In this document: piece after piece, positions 27,201 through 40,900 of the stretch
How the letters are laid out: the number at the start of each line of letters is the position of its first letter
Position numbering within the stretch: position 1 is the stretch's first letter
Assembly (NCBI GenBank): GCA_016617855.1
Contig: JAECUM010001819.1
Span: 1-64,000 of the forward strand
Source: Megalonaias nervosa
Lineage: Eukaryota; Mollusca; Bivalvia; Unionida; Unionidae
Reading direction: 5' to 3'
Length of the DNA stretch: 64,000 nt
The notes under the pieces: generated by a model
What the model was told of the DNA's origin: nothing
The model's input: only the letters and a program-made list of their open reading frames with translations
Database searches by the model: none
Program-made: the position numbers and the translations under genes

Positions 27201-30200
27201 TCCTTTATAACAAGAATTGAAATTTAATCTCACTGTGTTGCAGCTCTTCATTCATCTGGGTTTAAAACTGCCTTGTTTAGAGTTTGCCACCTTCTAGAGC
27301 ATCCCATGAGGATCACCTTGTCTGGTGTCCCTCCACTTGGAGTGCCAAATCATAGCCAGGGAACATTTTTATCTTGAGTCAGCCGTGAACCTCTGCAATT
27401 CACAAGATCATTTTTCTATTCCAGTGATGACCAATACTTTGCTTACTGTACTCAGTGATCAAAGTTTTGGGCTGTCTGAGGATCCATCTCAGCAAATGGG
27501 AGAGCCGTTCCCAGTTTCACAGGGTGTGATGATCTGATTGATAATTTGCTGGAAATTACAGTCTGCACATATGCAAGCATGACTGGCCATGGTTTACACC
27601 TCCGGCCTATGTTTAACATGAGTGGAATTTGGCCCCATCAGAAGTTCTCATTCTTTCTATTACCTCAGTTGTTGTCAGTTTGCCATTCGAACTCGGAACT
27701 GTTCAACCCTCGTCTATGGCTGATATCAGATAAGCCCTCAGAAGTGTTCCAAACAAAAGGTGGACAGAATTACTTGAGCAAGAAGGTTCATCACTTAGCT
27801 ACAGGAAGAATCACATATGTGCCTTATGATTGATCTGAACTATCTGCAGCATGATGGTTCATTTTCTCAAATGGCCAAGAATGGGCTCCCACTTATGGAC
27901 CATTGTCATCATTGGATCCTTTGTTCCAGGAAAATCTGCAGGATTTTTCAGGGTTCAGAAGTAATACTTGAAGCAGAATGACCTAATTAGAAGAGGAAGA
28001 GGAAAATCTTACTAGTTCTTTCTACTTATGTGGAAAGGAGCAATACTTTTGCTCAGGATCTGTCATCCTGGATACAATGAGTTGTCTACTCAGCATAAAA
28101 GAAACTAACCCAAGGTTCGATGAATTTCTTTAACATATTGGCTCTGAAGGTTAAGGCAGTCACTACTGGTATAGCATTCAAGCATATCTTCTTCTTAGCT
28201 GATATCACATAAACCATGGAATAGAGAATAGAGATGACATTCTTAAGCTTTTACCACAGAGTCTCTTCATTCAAAAGAACAGTTTGACCAGGTGGGACTT
28301 GTATTATCAGCAAAGCAGGCTACCTTCACAGGTCATTTAGCAGCTTCATCATCATTTGGGTTATTCTAACTATGCTGAATTTGTGGGATCAAGTTTTTTT
28401 TCTCTAAACTGCAACAATGCATATGACCATGTTCCAACCCAAACCGATAGCTCATGAGAAGCTCAAAGATGCTTCACATACATAAAGAGATCACTGACAT
28501 GGCCATCTTTGAAGTAAGGGGACATCATTCCTGTGCCTCTTACCTGTTTTCTATCATGAGGTAATGCGTTTGAAGAAGAAGAAAAAAAGATTTTAAAGCA
28601 AAACTTGTTTTTTCAATGACACTTACCCAATCATAATATGAACACATCCTCTCAAGCCCTTCCTGCAGTTATCTCTCTTTAAGAGCATACACCTGTTACA
28701 GTAGTACATGACTAATGGCATTTGGTGCCAGTTCCTCTCTGCAAGGGAAGACTACTCTATTCTGAATTCCATCTAGGCCTACTGATGACCTTTTAGCACT
28801 TTGTTTTTGCTAAATGAGCCAAAAGACATGGTGAACATTCTCTTTAGATTGGGAGGGCAGGATTTGCAAGATGGTGAATGTACTCATAAGATATTATGAT
28901 TGGGTAAATATTACTGTAGAACAATTTTTTGTTTTAAAATTTGGTTTATCATGTAGGATATGCATACAGTTAAAAATGTCTTTTATGATACTTGGAGGAA
29001 ATATTCTTTATGGTTGGATTAGACATGATATTAGATGGATAGACAAAGGAAATAGTAAATAATATTACTATATATGCTTAGAAATTTTTGTAACAGTTGA
29101 TTCTTTAAGATTGCTCATTGGTTTTTTTTGGTATGGTTCAAATAATATGCAGTAAATTATAACATTATTATCAAGTTATACTTATATAATCAATCCAGTT
29201 CATTTTAGAATAAAATTTAAAATTGAATTTCATTAAGTACTGTCAGTTTTGAGAAAATGCCCTTGTTCCATTCAGTCATTTGCCCATATTTTGAAAAAAA
29301 TTCATTCAGTTGTATGTTTTGGTACAATTTAATTTGTAAAGGCCATACCAAATCTATTAATTATCCTAGGTCTCTATTGTCTCTGAGTAACCTAGAAATT
29401 CAGAATAGTCATTGTTCATAAAAGTTACTTTTCAGTTACATTTATAAAATATTGCACTTGAAGGAATTCAGAAATGTATCATTGATAAACTATTTATATT
29501 TGTTGGACTGTTTTCCATTGCAGGTGATATTTGACTGTCTTTATGGAGAAAACACTAATGCCAAGCTCAGATCTATGTCCGTGGAATTGGTACACAGTCT
29601 CTGCCACAAGTGAGTAATTGTCCTGTGTAAAATGGGTCCTGCTATATTATATTTTTTACTTGAACTTGAGCTGCTTGTTCCGTTATGTATTTTCAGGAAT
29701 ATAATTCATGTTATGTTTCCCAAACACCTGCTTTTGAGGTGTAAAGAAATGTTCCATAAGATTTGAAAACTTTCTGTGAATTTGTTGGGTTGTTTTTCTA
29801 CAAGTTCTTCAATGTGTGTTAATATAAAATGCCAAGCAGCTGCTAGTTTGGTACTTTCATTATATCAGGTATGAATAAGTTTCAGATCGCATTATATATG
29901 CACACAGCAGTGACTGAAATAATCCATATTTCATTTATTGGAATTTTTTGTATGATGAAACTTATAAAGAAACATGTAAGGCATAACCCTTTAATTTTGG
30001 TTTAAATTTATGGTGTAATTTATAAGTCCATCTTTTTCTAATATGTAACCTGATCATAATATGTTAGGCGTACATCCCCTACCTTGCAAATGTTGCCCTT
30101 CCAAGCCACAAAAACCCCTTTTGATTTGCGGGATTTGCATGAAGAACACATTTTTTCCTTGTTAGCCATGTTTGGGTATATGGAGTTACTAATCTAGCCC

Positions 30201-33200
30201 ATATATTTTTTAACATTTGAAACTACTTAACATACCTTCATGGATGGAAGATGGGGTCTTCTTCAGGAAAGGGGATGTCATTCCTTGTACTTATTCTCCT
30301 AACATATTTAAAGAAGAAACCAATTTTTTAAAGTTAAGTACATTCTTTGATAATACTTAACATTATGGTCACAACCTTCCCATCCTGTGAGTAGTTACAT
30401 CTTACTGGCAAAGCATGCTTGTATTCTCTAGTAGTAACTGTAAGTATGGATGGAATCCAGTGTCATTTCCTCCATCAAAGGGCAGATCATTCTAGTTTGA
30501 CTCCAACCTATGTGGGTTGAAGGCTTTTTGCCATTTTATTGCTAAAAACTAGCTTGGAATGGCTGGATTTGAGAGGTAGTGGTCCTACTAAGGTATTATG
30601 GTATTTTAAGTATTTTTGGAGAAGTATATTGTACTTCAAAAATTGGTTTCAAAAAATGTAGTGATAATTTGATCGTGAATGTTTGTTGATTAAATCTGTA
30701 GTATAAGTCATATGGATCATGTAGGCATTCAATACAGACTATTTCAGTAGTAGGTGTCATATTTTAGAATCTGGTTCTACATACCTTTAAGTGGCAAGTA
30801 TTCACTTCATTTGGATTCATATACATCCATATTTCTTTGGAAGGTCATTATTTAGATGCCCCAACAGGTGCATACGACAAAATGAATGTTAAAGTACATA
30901 GACTTTTTTGGACGAAATGAACCTAAAGGTGTGATCCAGTACAATCTGAATTGAATGTCACGTGCTGTGATGTTACAGTGAAAGCTATGCATATTGATAA
31001 ACAAATTTGTACTACCCTCGATTGTGACAATTCCACTTGACACACTCTTATTTTGACCCAAGTTAAGTACATGACCACCATTGTAAATGTCCATAGTGAT
31101 AATTTTCATCTGGAAGTATTTTGGTGACAGTTAAGGTGCAGAGCATTCATAAATCAGGATTGAATAGACTTTGGTTAAAGACAATTAGTGTCAAGTTTTA
31201 AAGGAACAAATTTAGAATGAGTAAATGTGCATATATGACCCATGTGACTTGTTCTATAATCTTTTAATGACAAGAAGATTTGTGACATATTTTGATTCTT
31301 AAATCTTGAACCCTTTTTGTTGATTCCTTGATTGTCAGCACCCAGTGGACCACATCTATGGAGTCTAGTTGTCAACTTGAGCCTCAGATAACCAGACCTT
31401 TATTTATACAACAACAACGAAAATGCAGAATCAAAACTTTCCCATCCTATTTATCAACTGTAATAATTTCTCCTTATGTTCCCGGTCACACGAACTTAGA
31501 CAAAATAAGCTTACTACAAAAATTCAGAACGATGAAACTTGATCTTTTTTTTTCTGTAGCTTATAATACTGAAACGGAAGAAACTTTACCCCTTACCACC
31601 CTTTGACCTCTGCTAGGTGGCACCAGTTGTAAGCTTTCACTTACTATTATCAGAAAAGTTCTTCCAAACCAAATTGAAAATCCTTTAAAAATTCAAGTCA
31701 TCCACACAGAAAGTCAGTAATTTGAGTTTAGTAAGTTTGTTACTACATGTGGTAAACAATATTTTTGATTTTTTGATCAATAGTTATGGGAATCTTTTTA
31801 TGTAGCATGGACTTTTGTATATTCTCACCTTGTGCTGTAATGCAGTATCATTGGTATATGTTATTGGTTAAGTGTTGATATTGTGCATTTTGGCTACACA
31901 TTTGAGCTGGTAATTTCCTAATTTTTTCTCCCTTTTGAAATTCTTTTCATTTAAGTTAAATATGACCACAAAATGCAGCTAATACAAGAAGTTCAAACTG
32001 AATGAGGACACTCTTGAGAAATGTCTTGCATGTACTAAATGTTCTTAATCCTCTATATGCAGTGTTTACGGTCTCTGATCAGAATGTCTTCCATCTTGAA
32101 GGTGTAAGAGGGAAAGTAGTGCATATTAAGGGACTGGTGCAATATCAGCAACATTATTCCTTTGAGTGCCTAAATCCCACAGCTGACTGATTTCTTTCTT
32201 TGTCTGTTAAAAGAGGAAAAATTGGCCCTGATTATGATTCAAATTCAAAGCTACCGCAATATTTTATTTATGGTAGAGGGGATATTGATAAAGATCTCTG
32301 AGACCTGGTAGCCAATTTTAACTTGAATAGACCAAAATCCTTCATTCTGTTTCCAAATTTGAATCTCTAGCCAGCCTTGACCTTGCTCAGTTCAGATAAA
32401 TTTTAACTGTTAGCCAGAACCTTGCTGGAGCTTTTATCATAAAAACATGCTGAATGCCTTAGCTTCAGTATGAAAGGTGAGCAAGTTATACCCCTTTTCA
32501 GCAGACCCAAACTGTCTTCAGTTCATATCAGATGGTTTCATGGTCAAGGCATTATAGCCATGAATAGGCCATCATCATTGGGCAGTCAGAGAGTTGTCTT
32601 TCACTGCCTGTCTTTGATAGATGGATCTAGAACAGTGGCCATGCAGGACCCAGTCCATACTGTTGAGCATTGCTTGAAGTTCACAGAAAAAACCCAGGGA
32701 ACAAGAAAGCAGTTTTTTCTCCTTGTGAAGGCCAGATAAAAGGATATCACCCTCAAACCCTATCATCACGTCTGAAATGGCTTATACACCCAGCATACTC
32801 TGAAATCTCAAAGGCTCATAGTCACCTTATGAAGGCTTCAGCTCATGCTTCACTTTCAAACATAACTTTTCAGGCAGAAGAATAATAAATATGGTTGGCT
32901 AGCATGCTAAGAAAACTTTCTTGAGTTTTTATCTGTGGGATTTAGCTTTGTGTAGAGACAAGATTTGAATCTGGTAGGTCAAAGTGGCTGCTGCATAGAT
33001 GACCACCAGACAAAATTGACATCAGCAGAACCTCCATATGGGCAGTCAGTTTGGTGCCTTCACTGAAGAGTTCAACAATTATCTTATTAACTGGGTATAG
33101 TTATTATGAGTCTCATGACTGATGGTTATTCTGTTCTTAAGTTAGGAGAGCGTTCTATCCTTCATATAGTCATTCTTACCCTGAAGGGTGCCTGTGGTAG

Positions 33201-36200
33201 AGATAGGATGCTCAGCATTCCCTCCTCAAATTATATATTCTCTTAACATGTGATTGTTGAAAGAATTCAAAGAGAAAGCAAATCTTTTAGTAAATTATGT
33301 TTTTCCAAGAATACTTACCCAATCACATTAATTTGAAACCCTCCCAGTCTCCTTGCATATACAATAATCCTATTTAATGTATTGCTCAGCTTAAAAATGG
33401 GTGTCACCTAGTGGTGGTAATGGGGCAGTACATGGGTTCTGACATAGCTGAATAAGACACTCTTTGAACCACTGTTAAGAGCCTCCATAACTCACATCTT
33501 GAACAAAACTCACTGCTTAGTCATTCTAGCTACTGCAGCCAGACTCCAATACAGTTGTTGGTTGACCTGAACTGGCAGCAGTTCTGCCATGAGAGTTTAG
33601 CTTCACTCATGACAGCTCCTGCTCACATTTGCAAGGACAGTCTTTTGGTCATGAAACTGCTGTGTCCTCTGAAAGCTTCATCTGAAGGGCATCTACAGGG
33701 CTCAGAAGTGGTACCTAATTTGAACTGGGCCAACTGGAAGAGGGAGGCCTGGTTTCTTTTCACCACTGAAAGCAGGAAGGGATGATACTTTCACTTTCAT
33801 CCTGGACATTATGGGTTATCTGCTGAACCTAAGGCAAATGAACCAAAGACCAGATTAAGACATGGACTCATGAGGTTATGACAGTTGCCATCAGCATAGT
33901 ATTTGAATGCAGTTTGTCCCAAACAAGTCATCATTTAAGCTGTAGGATATAAGTTAGCGACGACATTGTCTGGCTTTACCTCAAAGACCTTCCTTCCATA
34001 AAGGGCTTAGTTTGAAATGATGGCAAGTATGTGCGCAATTGTGTGTGACATCTTTATGATGACATTACTACTGGATTTGTGGGAGTGATATTTTTCTTAT
34101 CCCGCCAGATTCATGCATAAACCATGTGCTAACCATGGCCCATATATCATACAACTTAAAGCTGCCTCTTATATGTCAGGAGATTGGAGGTAGGGCCAAC
34201 TAGGGTGTATTGGGATGTAACACTCTCTACTTCCTACCAATTCTTCAAAAATATCATGATAAGATAACATCATATATGAAGAGACTAATTTTTGGAGTGA
34301 CATATATTTATTAGATAATATTTATCTGATCATAATATGGATGCATCCACCTAAGCTTTTCCCACAGTTACATTATTGGGAGAGAGGGAGGGTAGATCAC
34401 TCTCGAATGACTGCCACTTTGGTAAGCAGGTGACTGTAGCACTTGTGTTTTCATAGAAGCTAAAAGATGTGGCTAACATCATTTTGGCTTGGGAGAACTT
34501 GATTTGCAACAGTAGTGATTATAATCCCAACATTATGATTGGATAGTATTATCAAAGAAATATATATTACTCAAAAAATTGGTATTATGTAAACACCCAA
34601 AAACATCTTCAGGAAATATCTTTAGCCTTAAAAATGTATTCTGTCAGAAGTTATAGAATGAGACTGAGATTGTCATAGTTGTTCCACACAATTCTTACTC
34701 TGTTATATCATGTATGGATTATGTAATCCAGCTTTGAAGTAGGTGTATGTACTTAATGTCACATATTCCACATTTTTTTGAGATGCAAACTTCATTGGGG
34801 GATTTGATTTGTGACAGTTCATAGATATTCACTATCATCCAGGAGCCACTATATGCAATAACAGTCAGTTCAAGTGTGTCTTTGTTATTTTCAAATTTGA
34901 AACAGAAAGTTTGTATGAAGTAAAATAAACACAGGCAGTATTGTAAGTCCATTTATTTTAAGCGGTATCAATACTTTTGGGTTTGCCAAAAAATGAGATT
35001 TTGTTGGTACTTAAAATGGTGGATGTGAACAAGTCCTATTAGATCCATAGAGATCTTTTGTTGAGTCTTGAAAATCCTGGCTTGTATTAATCACATAACC
35101 ACAGAAATTGCTACACAGTGAAAAATGGTGGCTTTACTACTGTATTTAAAGTTTTTTGTACCTTCATCAGGTGCAAATGTGAAGAAAGTTTTGAGAAAAA
35201 AAAATAATGTCTTAATACAGAATGGTGGAGTGTACAAGTGGAGGTAAACTTTGGTAATGTGCAGCTTTTGTTTCAGTTCTTTATTTAATCACAGTCTTAT
35301 CATCTTGTCATTTAATGTTTTTCACCGGCAAAATCATCACTTTGCAAGAGTAATTTCTTCTCTTTTCTTTAATGTAGCTGTTCTGATGCCAAATTTACTC
35401 CTATCAGTCCAGTTCTGTTAACAAAGATGGTTCAGGTTATTGGAGAGGCCAAAGAGGTTTGTATGAATTACATTATTTCCTCATGATAAAGTATTTATGT
35501 GTTAATGTGCTCCTTATAAAGTAATTGTGTTAAATGTCCTCATTATAAAGCAGATCTGTGTTAAATGGCACATGTTATATAACAGTATGGTAATGGATAC
35601 CCCTTATGCAGAGTGAATTTAATTTAAGTAATTTCAGTTTGATTTTACTTCACTTGATAATTATTATTTGCTTAATAGAACCCTTTGTTTATGTGATTTC
35701 AAATAAAATTTATTCAGTTTTACATAGCCTTGTTTATAAGGCACTCCAGTATAGGATGACCTTTACATAACAAAGTACACCCTTTTGGTTCCACATTCCA
35801 AAGTTATAGTGAAGAACCACTGCATCTAAATTCTCTTTTGTAGTTTTTAACAATACATCACTCCCTCAATAACTCGCGCCCTGATAACTCACAAACCCAT
35901 TTATAGCGCTTACTTTTGTCAATACCTTTCCACATCTCACCTGAAGTTAAATTACCTATGATGAATTTGACCCATGTTAAACAAATACATGCACATGACA
36001 TTTATCACCATGTGTAATGAACTTATCCAAAAAATATTTGATAAATCTTTGTGCATACACATGCATCAGTGCTCAAAGAAAAAAAAATTCAACACAGGCC
36101 CAAGGCTGGTGACTTTAAAAAAATCACAAGCCATGCTTCTAATTCCACAAGCCTGCACTTCATTTCTCTGTCTAGTACAGGTAGTAATGCTTTATCAAAA

Positions 36201-37869
36201 AAAACAAAACAATCAACAGTGCAAAATACAAGCATGTGCTTATTATTGTCTATCAATCAATTTCATGGCTAAAATCATACTGAAGAGCATAGGTCAATTA
36301 ACTGATTGGAATATTCAAATCATTGTGTCAAACATGTTACATACAGGTGGTCTCCTATTTCAGCAGACATGGTACACTCAGAAATGATGTATAATGATAG
36401 GTTTTTTTGCCATATGTGCAAAAATTAAATGCCCCTCCCCCACCTTTTTTTTTGCTGGCATGCTTCACAAAGTAAAACTCCATCAACCAAGAGTCCTGAA
36501 TTTAGTTTTGCTTGCTTTGCTTCTTAAATCGCCTTCAAAAATTAATCGCACTTGAACACTATTCCAGCAACTGAAATAATCATGCTTTCCATTTTATTTA
36601 TATGGGGTCAAATCTGACTTCCAAGAAACATTGCCGCTGTTCACAAACTTTTCATTAATCTTTTACACATTTGACTAAATCATTCTCATTCAGAGCAATG
36701 ATATGTAATAATTTTTGTTTACCTACACCCATCTGGCATCAGTTTGATTTACCAATATTGGGTTGTTCCACTTCATGATCTTTTTTACCTATGCAAACTA
36801 GCACAATGGGCTCACCCATTGGAGTGGGTTTTTTTGTTCTATTTTTGAAGATTACTGATAATCATATTTTTCAAAACATGACCGTGTCTGGGGTTTTGGG
36901 AGTAAAAGTCATGTTTTTAGCATGACACAGTGTGTTATGGCACATCAAGATCTTAAAATAAATTTATGCATTTAATTAGTGTGATCAAAGTTTTCTCAGG
37001 TAAGTTAGATTTTTTCAGCAAGCCAGATGGACTCCTCACTTAGAATACAGGAGGGGTCTTATCTGAAATTATAAGGGCCCCATGCTTCGAGCTATCAGAT
37101 TTTGTGAGCACTGTGCATTTACATATGTTGGTATGAAAGTGAGACTTATTTGTGTGATTGTATGTATATACATATACATTGACTTACATTTGTATGACTA
37201 TGAGGCTGGTTCAGTGTTTGGAGTGCAACAGATCCTTTGAAATTTCTCAAATGGTTGGCATAGTGGTACAGTTATGACAAAGATACCGTTTTGTGTGGTT
37301 AAATAAACATCACAATTCATAGTTAATTTTCATTTTATTTCTGATTAAGTAGTCATTATGTTCCTACATCTGGACAGAATATGGTTTCTTTTAAGAAATC
37401 TCAAAATTAGTATTTTCAGAAAGTGGTTCATGGTTTTAGTCATGGTTACCAGATACAAATAATTGCAATAATTTGAACATGAAAGGCTCAAGTATTTGAC
37501 TTCATTGAAATAACTTGGTCAGTTCCAGCATTTAGATATTCTTTTGCTTGTGATCATGAAAACTTGAAACAAAATTTTTTTAAAATAAAATGTTTTGGCC
37601 CCCTACATTTCAAAGTTTGAAATAACAGCAGAAGCACTGGTTATATACATTTGTATCAATTTTAATGCAGGATTCCAAGTTGAGAAGCCTGGCCTATGTT
37701 GCTGCTGGAAAAATCATCCAGCGAGCTCCTCAGCTTGTTGGGAAGGATATTGCCCTTGTACAGACATTTTTTGATGCCATGTGTGAGGTAGGTTATTATT
37801 TTCATCTGATTCACTGTGACTGCCAACAAAATTCTAATAGTATCACAAATACTTGGTGATTCTAAGGGA

Positions 37870-37951
<82 letters not shown>

Positions 37952-40900
37952 AATTTTAATTATTAACTCTGGCACATTTTAGAATTTTAAGATTTCACCT
38001 GTCCACTTTTTGTTTTTGTTACAGTTGTTTTTAAAGATATTATTGTGATCTGTTCATGTAGAAAGTTTCAATTAACAAGGATTATGCAGAACAAGTAATA
38101 ATAACAGTTTTGTAGGTGAGTTGATACAAGGTTGACCTTGAAAAGCAGCTAGTCACATTTTGCCATTAAGCAGTGTGGCAGTTCCTTAAAGTTTACATTT
38201 TAAGAATGCAGCACTCAACCCTTCACATGTTAGCACAGTGTATGCTTTTTTGGTGAAGGAAACTTGAAAGCTCAGAGAAAGTTATCTTTGAAAAAATAGC
38301 CACTCTAGATTTGCATATGCCAGAGCCAAGGATGAAATCCAGAGCTACAGAGGTGTGAAGTGAGTTGTTACCACTTCACTATCCAGGCCAAGGGTGATCG
38401 TCCAGGAATGGCTCACAAATTGAATTAGTCAAAGGATGAAATATGCTTTTTTCATGTTTTAATTGTATAAAAACAAGTCTTCATATTTGCAGAAATAAAA
38501 AATTCCTGAAAGTTTGATTTAATTGTCAGTAACTTAAAGACTTTTCAAAAGAATTCAAGATATTTAAACTTCAGATGTATCCCTATTATAATAACAAAAA
38601 GGAGAAATTTAAAATTTCAGAATTTGGGGAAGAAAATTGTGCATGTTCAGTGAAACTAGCCCAGTACATGTATGAGATTGCATCAAACTAAAATGAAAGA
38701 TACCTTGTTATCGTATCATGTTGTTGAGAACACACTTGGCACTTTTTATATGATAGCAAAAGTGGGCAGATTGTTTAGCTCTCATCATTCTGTATGGCAT
38801 TAAATCTGCCCTGAATCTTTTTAAGAATGATTGCACGCAAACTGTTAAACGCAAAGCAATGAAATTAAATGCAATATGGTCACAAATGGATGACAAATTA
38901 ACACAGAGCCATGAAATTTTATGCAAATTACTGTAGTTCTAAATGATTAGATTTTAGGCCATTTGTGTACACTTTATCAGTTTAGACTTCAACATTTTTT
39001 AACATGATTGACCACAAGCCACTCTAAGTAGACAAATCAAATTTGGTATGCATATTTCTATTTGTTCTTAAATGACCTGATTAAATTTTACATGACATTA
39101 CAGCAGTTTTTTCAATTTGTTTTTAAAAACACATATTTAAACATTTTTGACATCTATTTGAAAGAAATCTTGTTAGCACAGTATAGCAAAATCCATTAGA
39201 GATAGACTAATTAAATATGGTTTACTTCTTCACATTTATATGTAGATGACCTGATTGGATTGAGGCCATTATAGTAATTTTTCCAAATTTATTAAATTTT
39301 TTAATAATTTTTGGGCTTAGATGTTTTTTCTTCTGCAGTTAGGGGCATATGCATTTTACAAACACAAATTTAAGTTGGTTTACCTCTACCTCATCATTGG
39401 CATCAACATCCACATGGATAAAAAGCATATACATATATACATACCCTAAATGAATGTAAGCTGTTCTTTTTCTTAGGTCATAAGCAACAGTTTAGAGCGC
39501 TTTCTTAGTACCAAACCCATGAGTAGTGGACTGAAGAAGCTAACTTTGTACATACATAGTCGCTGATTGTACACTCTTGGTTAATTGTTTGCACATAGCT
39601 TGTTTCTTTTTTGCACACTGTATAAATACTGTTATATCTGGAATCATGAAATTTGATGATGGGATGCATTTTGATTACTATACCCACATTAAAAAAATAT
39701 CTCTGTGATCTATATATTTCAGACTTCACTGATTTGGGTGAAATCTTGTGTTTTAACTTATTTCTCAAGCTTGGTATATGCCAGAATCATTAAACTGGAT
39801 GATTGTATTCATCTCTATTGCTACCATACTCTTACCACAAAGGAAGGTTACTGTGACCTGCATTTCACATTCTGCTGGTTTAGGTTATGGTTTAGCATTA
39901 AGTTTAAGACCAAAAGGTTTTTTGCACACTGTATATAATCTGTTATACTTGGATTTATGATATTTGGTGAGGAGATGCATATTGATGAGTACTAAACCCT
40001 CATCACAAAAGTAGGTAACTGTGAACTATATTTTATGCTTAACTGACTGGTTAAATTTTGTGTTTAAGTTTTATTAGCTCTGCTGGTCATAGACAGAAGA
40101 GCTTATGGAATGATATGTTGTCCATCATCCATCTATCCATTAGCATAAGTTTGTAATCACTATTCCACCTAAACTACTTGGAGGATTACCTTGAAACTTT
40201 ACACACTCATTCATCCCATGGTCTAGTTCAGTGGTTCTCAAAGTTGTTTTTTTCATGACTCACTTGAACATTGCTGAGGGTCTGAGCAGACCACTTAATG
40301 ATTGCTGATGATCTCAGAGGACCACGTAATGATCTTTCCTAATGTTGATTGTACCATTAGCTAATTATTTTAAAGCACTTTGCATAAAAGTGCCACACTG
40401 AAAAAATTTAAAGAATAATTAGCATTAACATTTTTTGTTCTACAATAAAAGCACACAACTCATATTTTTTAACATCAGGAGTTTTTTCTTTCCAATGTGA
40501 TGGATGAGCCTGGTTGTTTTTGGTGCAGAATTCAGGTTATTTTGTTCTGCAACCTTTCAACAGTCCACCAGAATGGAGCTCAGAGACCACCAGTAGTCTA
40601 CTTTGTCATAATGAAAATGGTGCTATTCAGACATCCAGTATTTCTGCTATGACAGCCATCTTGAAAATCTTGTTATCACTACTTTTATTACATGGATGGT
40701 CATATCAACATGGGGTTTTCACTACTTGTATTATATGGATGGTCATATCAACATGGGGTTTTAAGTGAAAGACTTCTTATGAAGTCTAGTTGGTCCTCAG
40801 TGAAAACGGTGCTGACCTGACGTCCAATATGACCACCTTGGAAGCCATCTTGAAAATCATGTTATTGCTACTCTTCCTACATGGATGGTCATATCAACAT

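Noticed and set aside
35974..36387. 137-codon open frame
   Set aside because: Lysine- and A-run-rich reading with no motif and no sign of being an exon.
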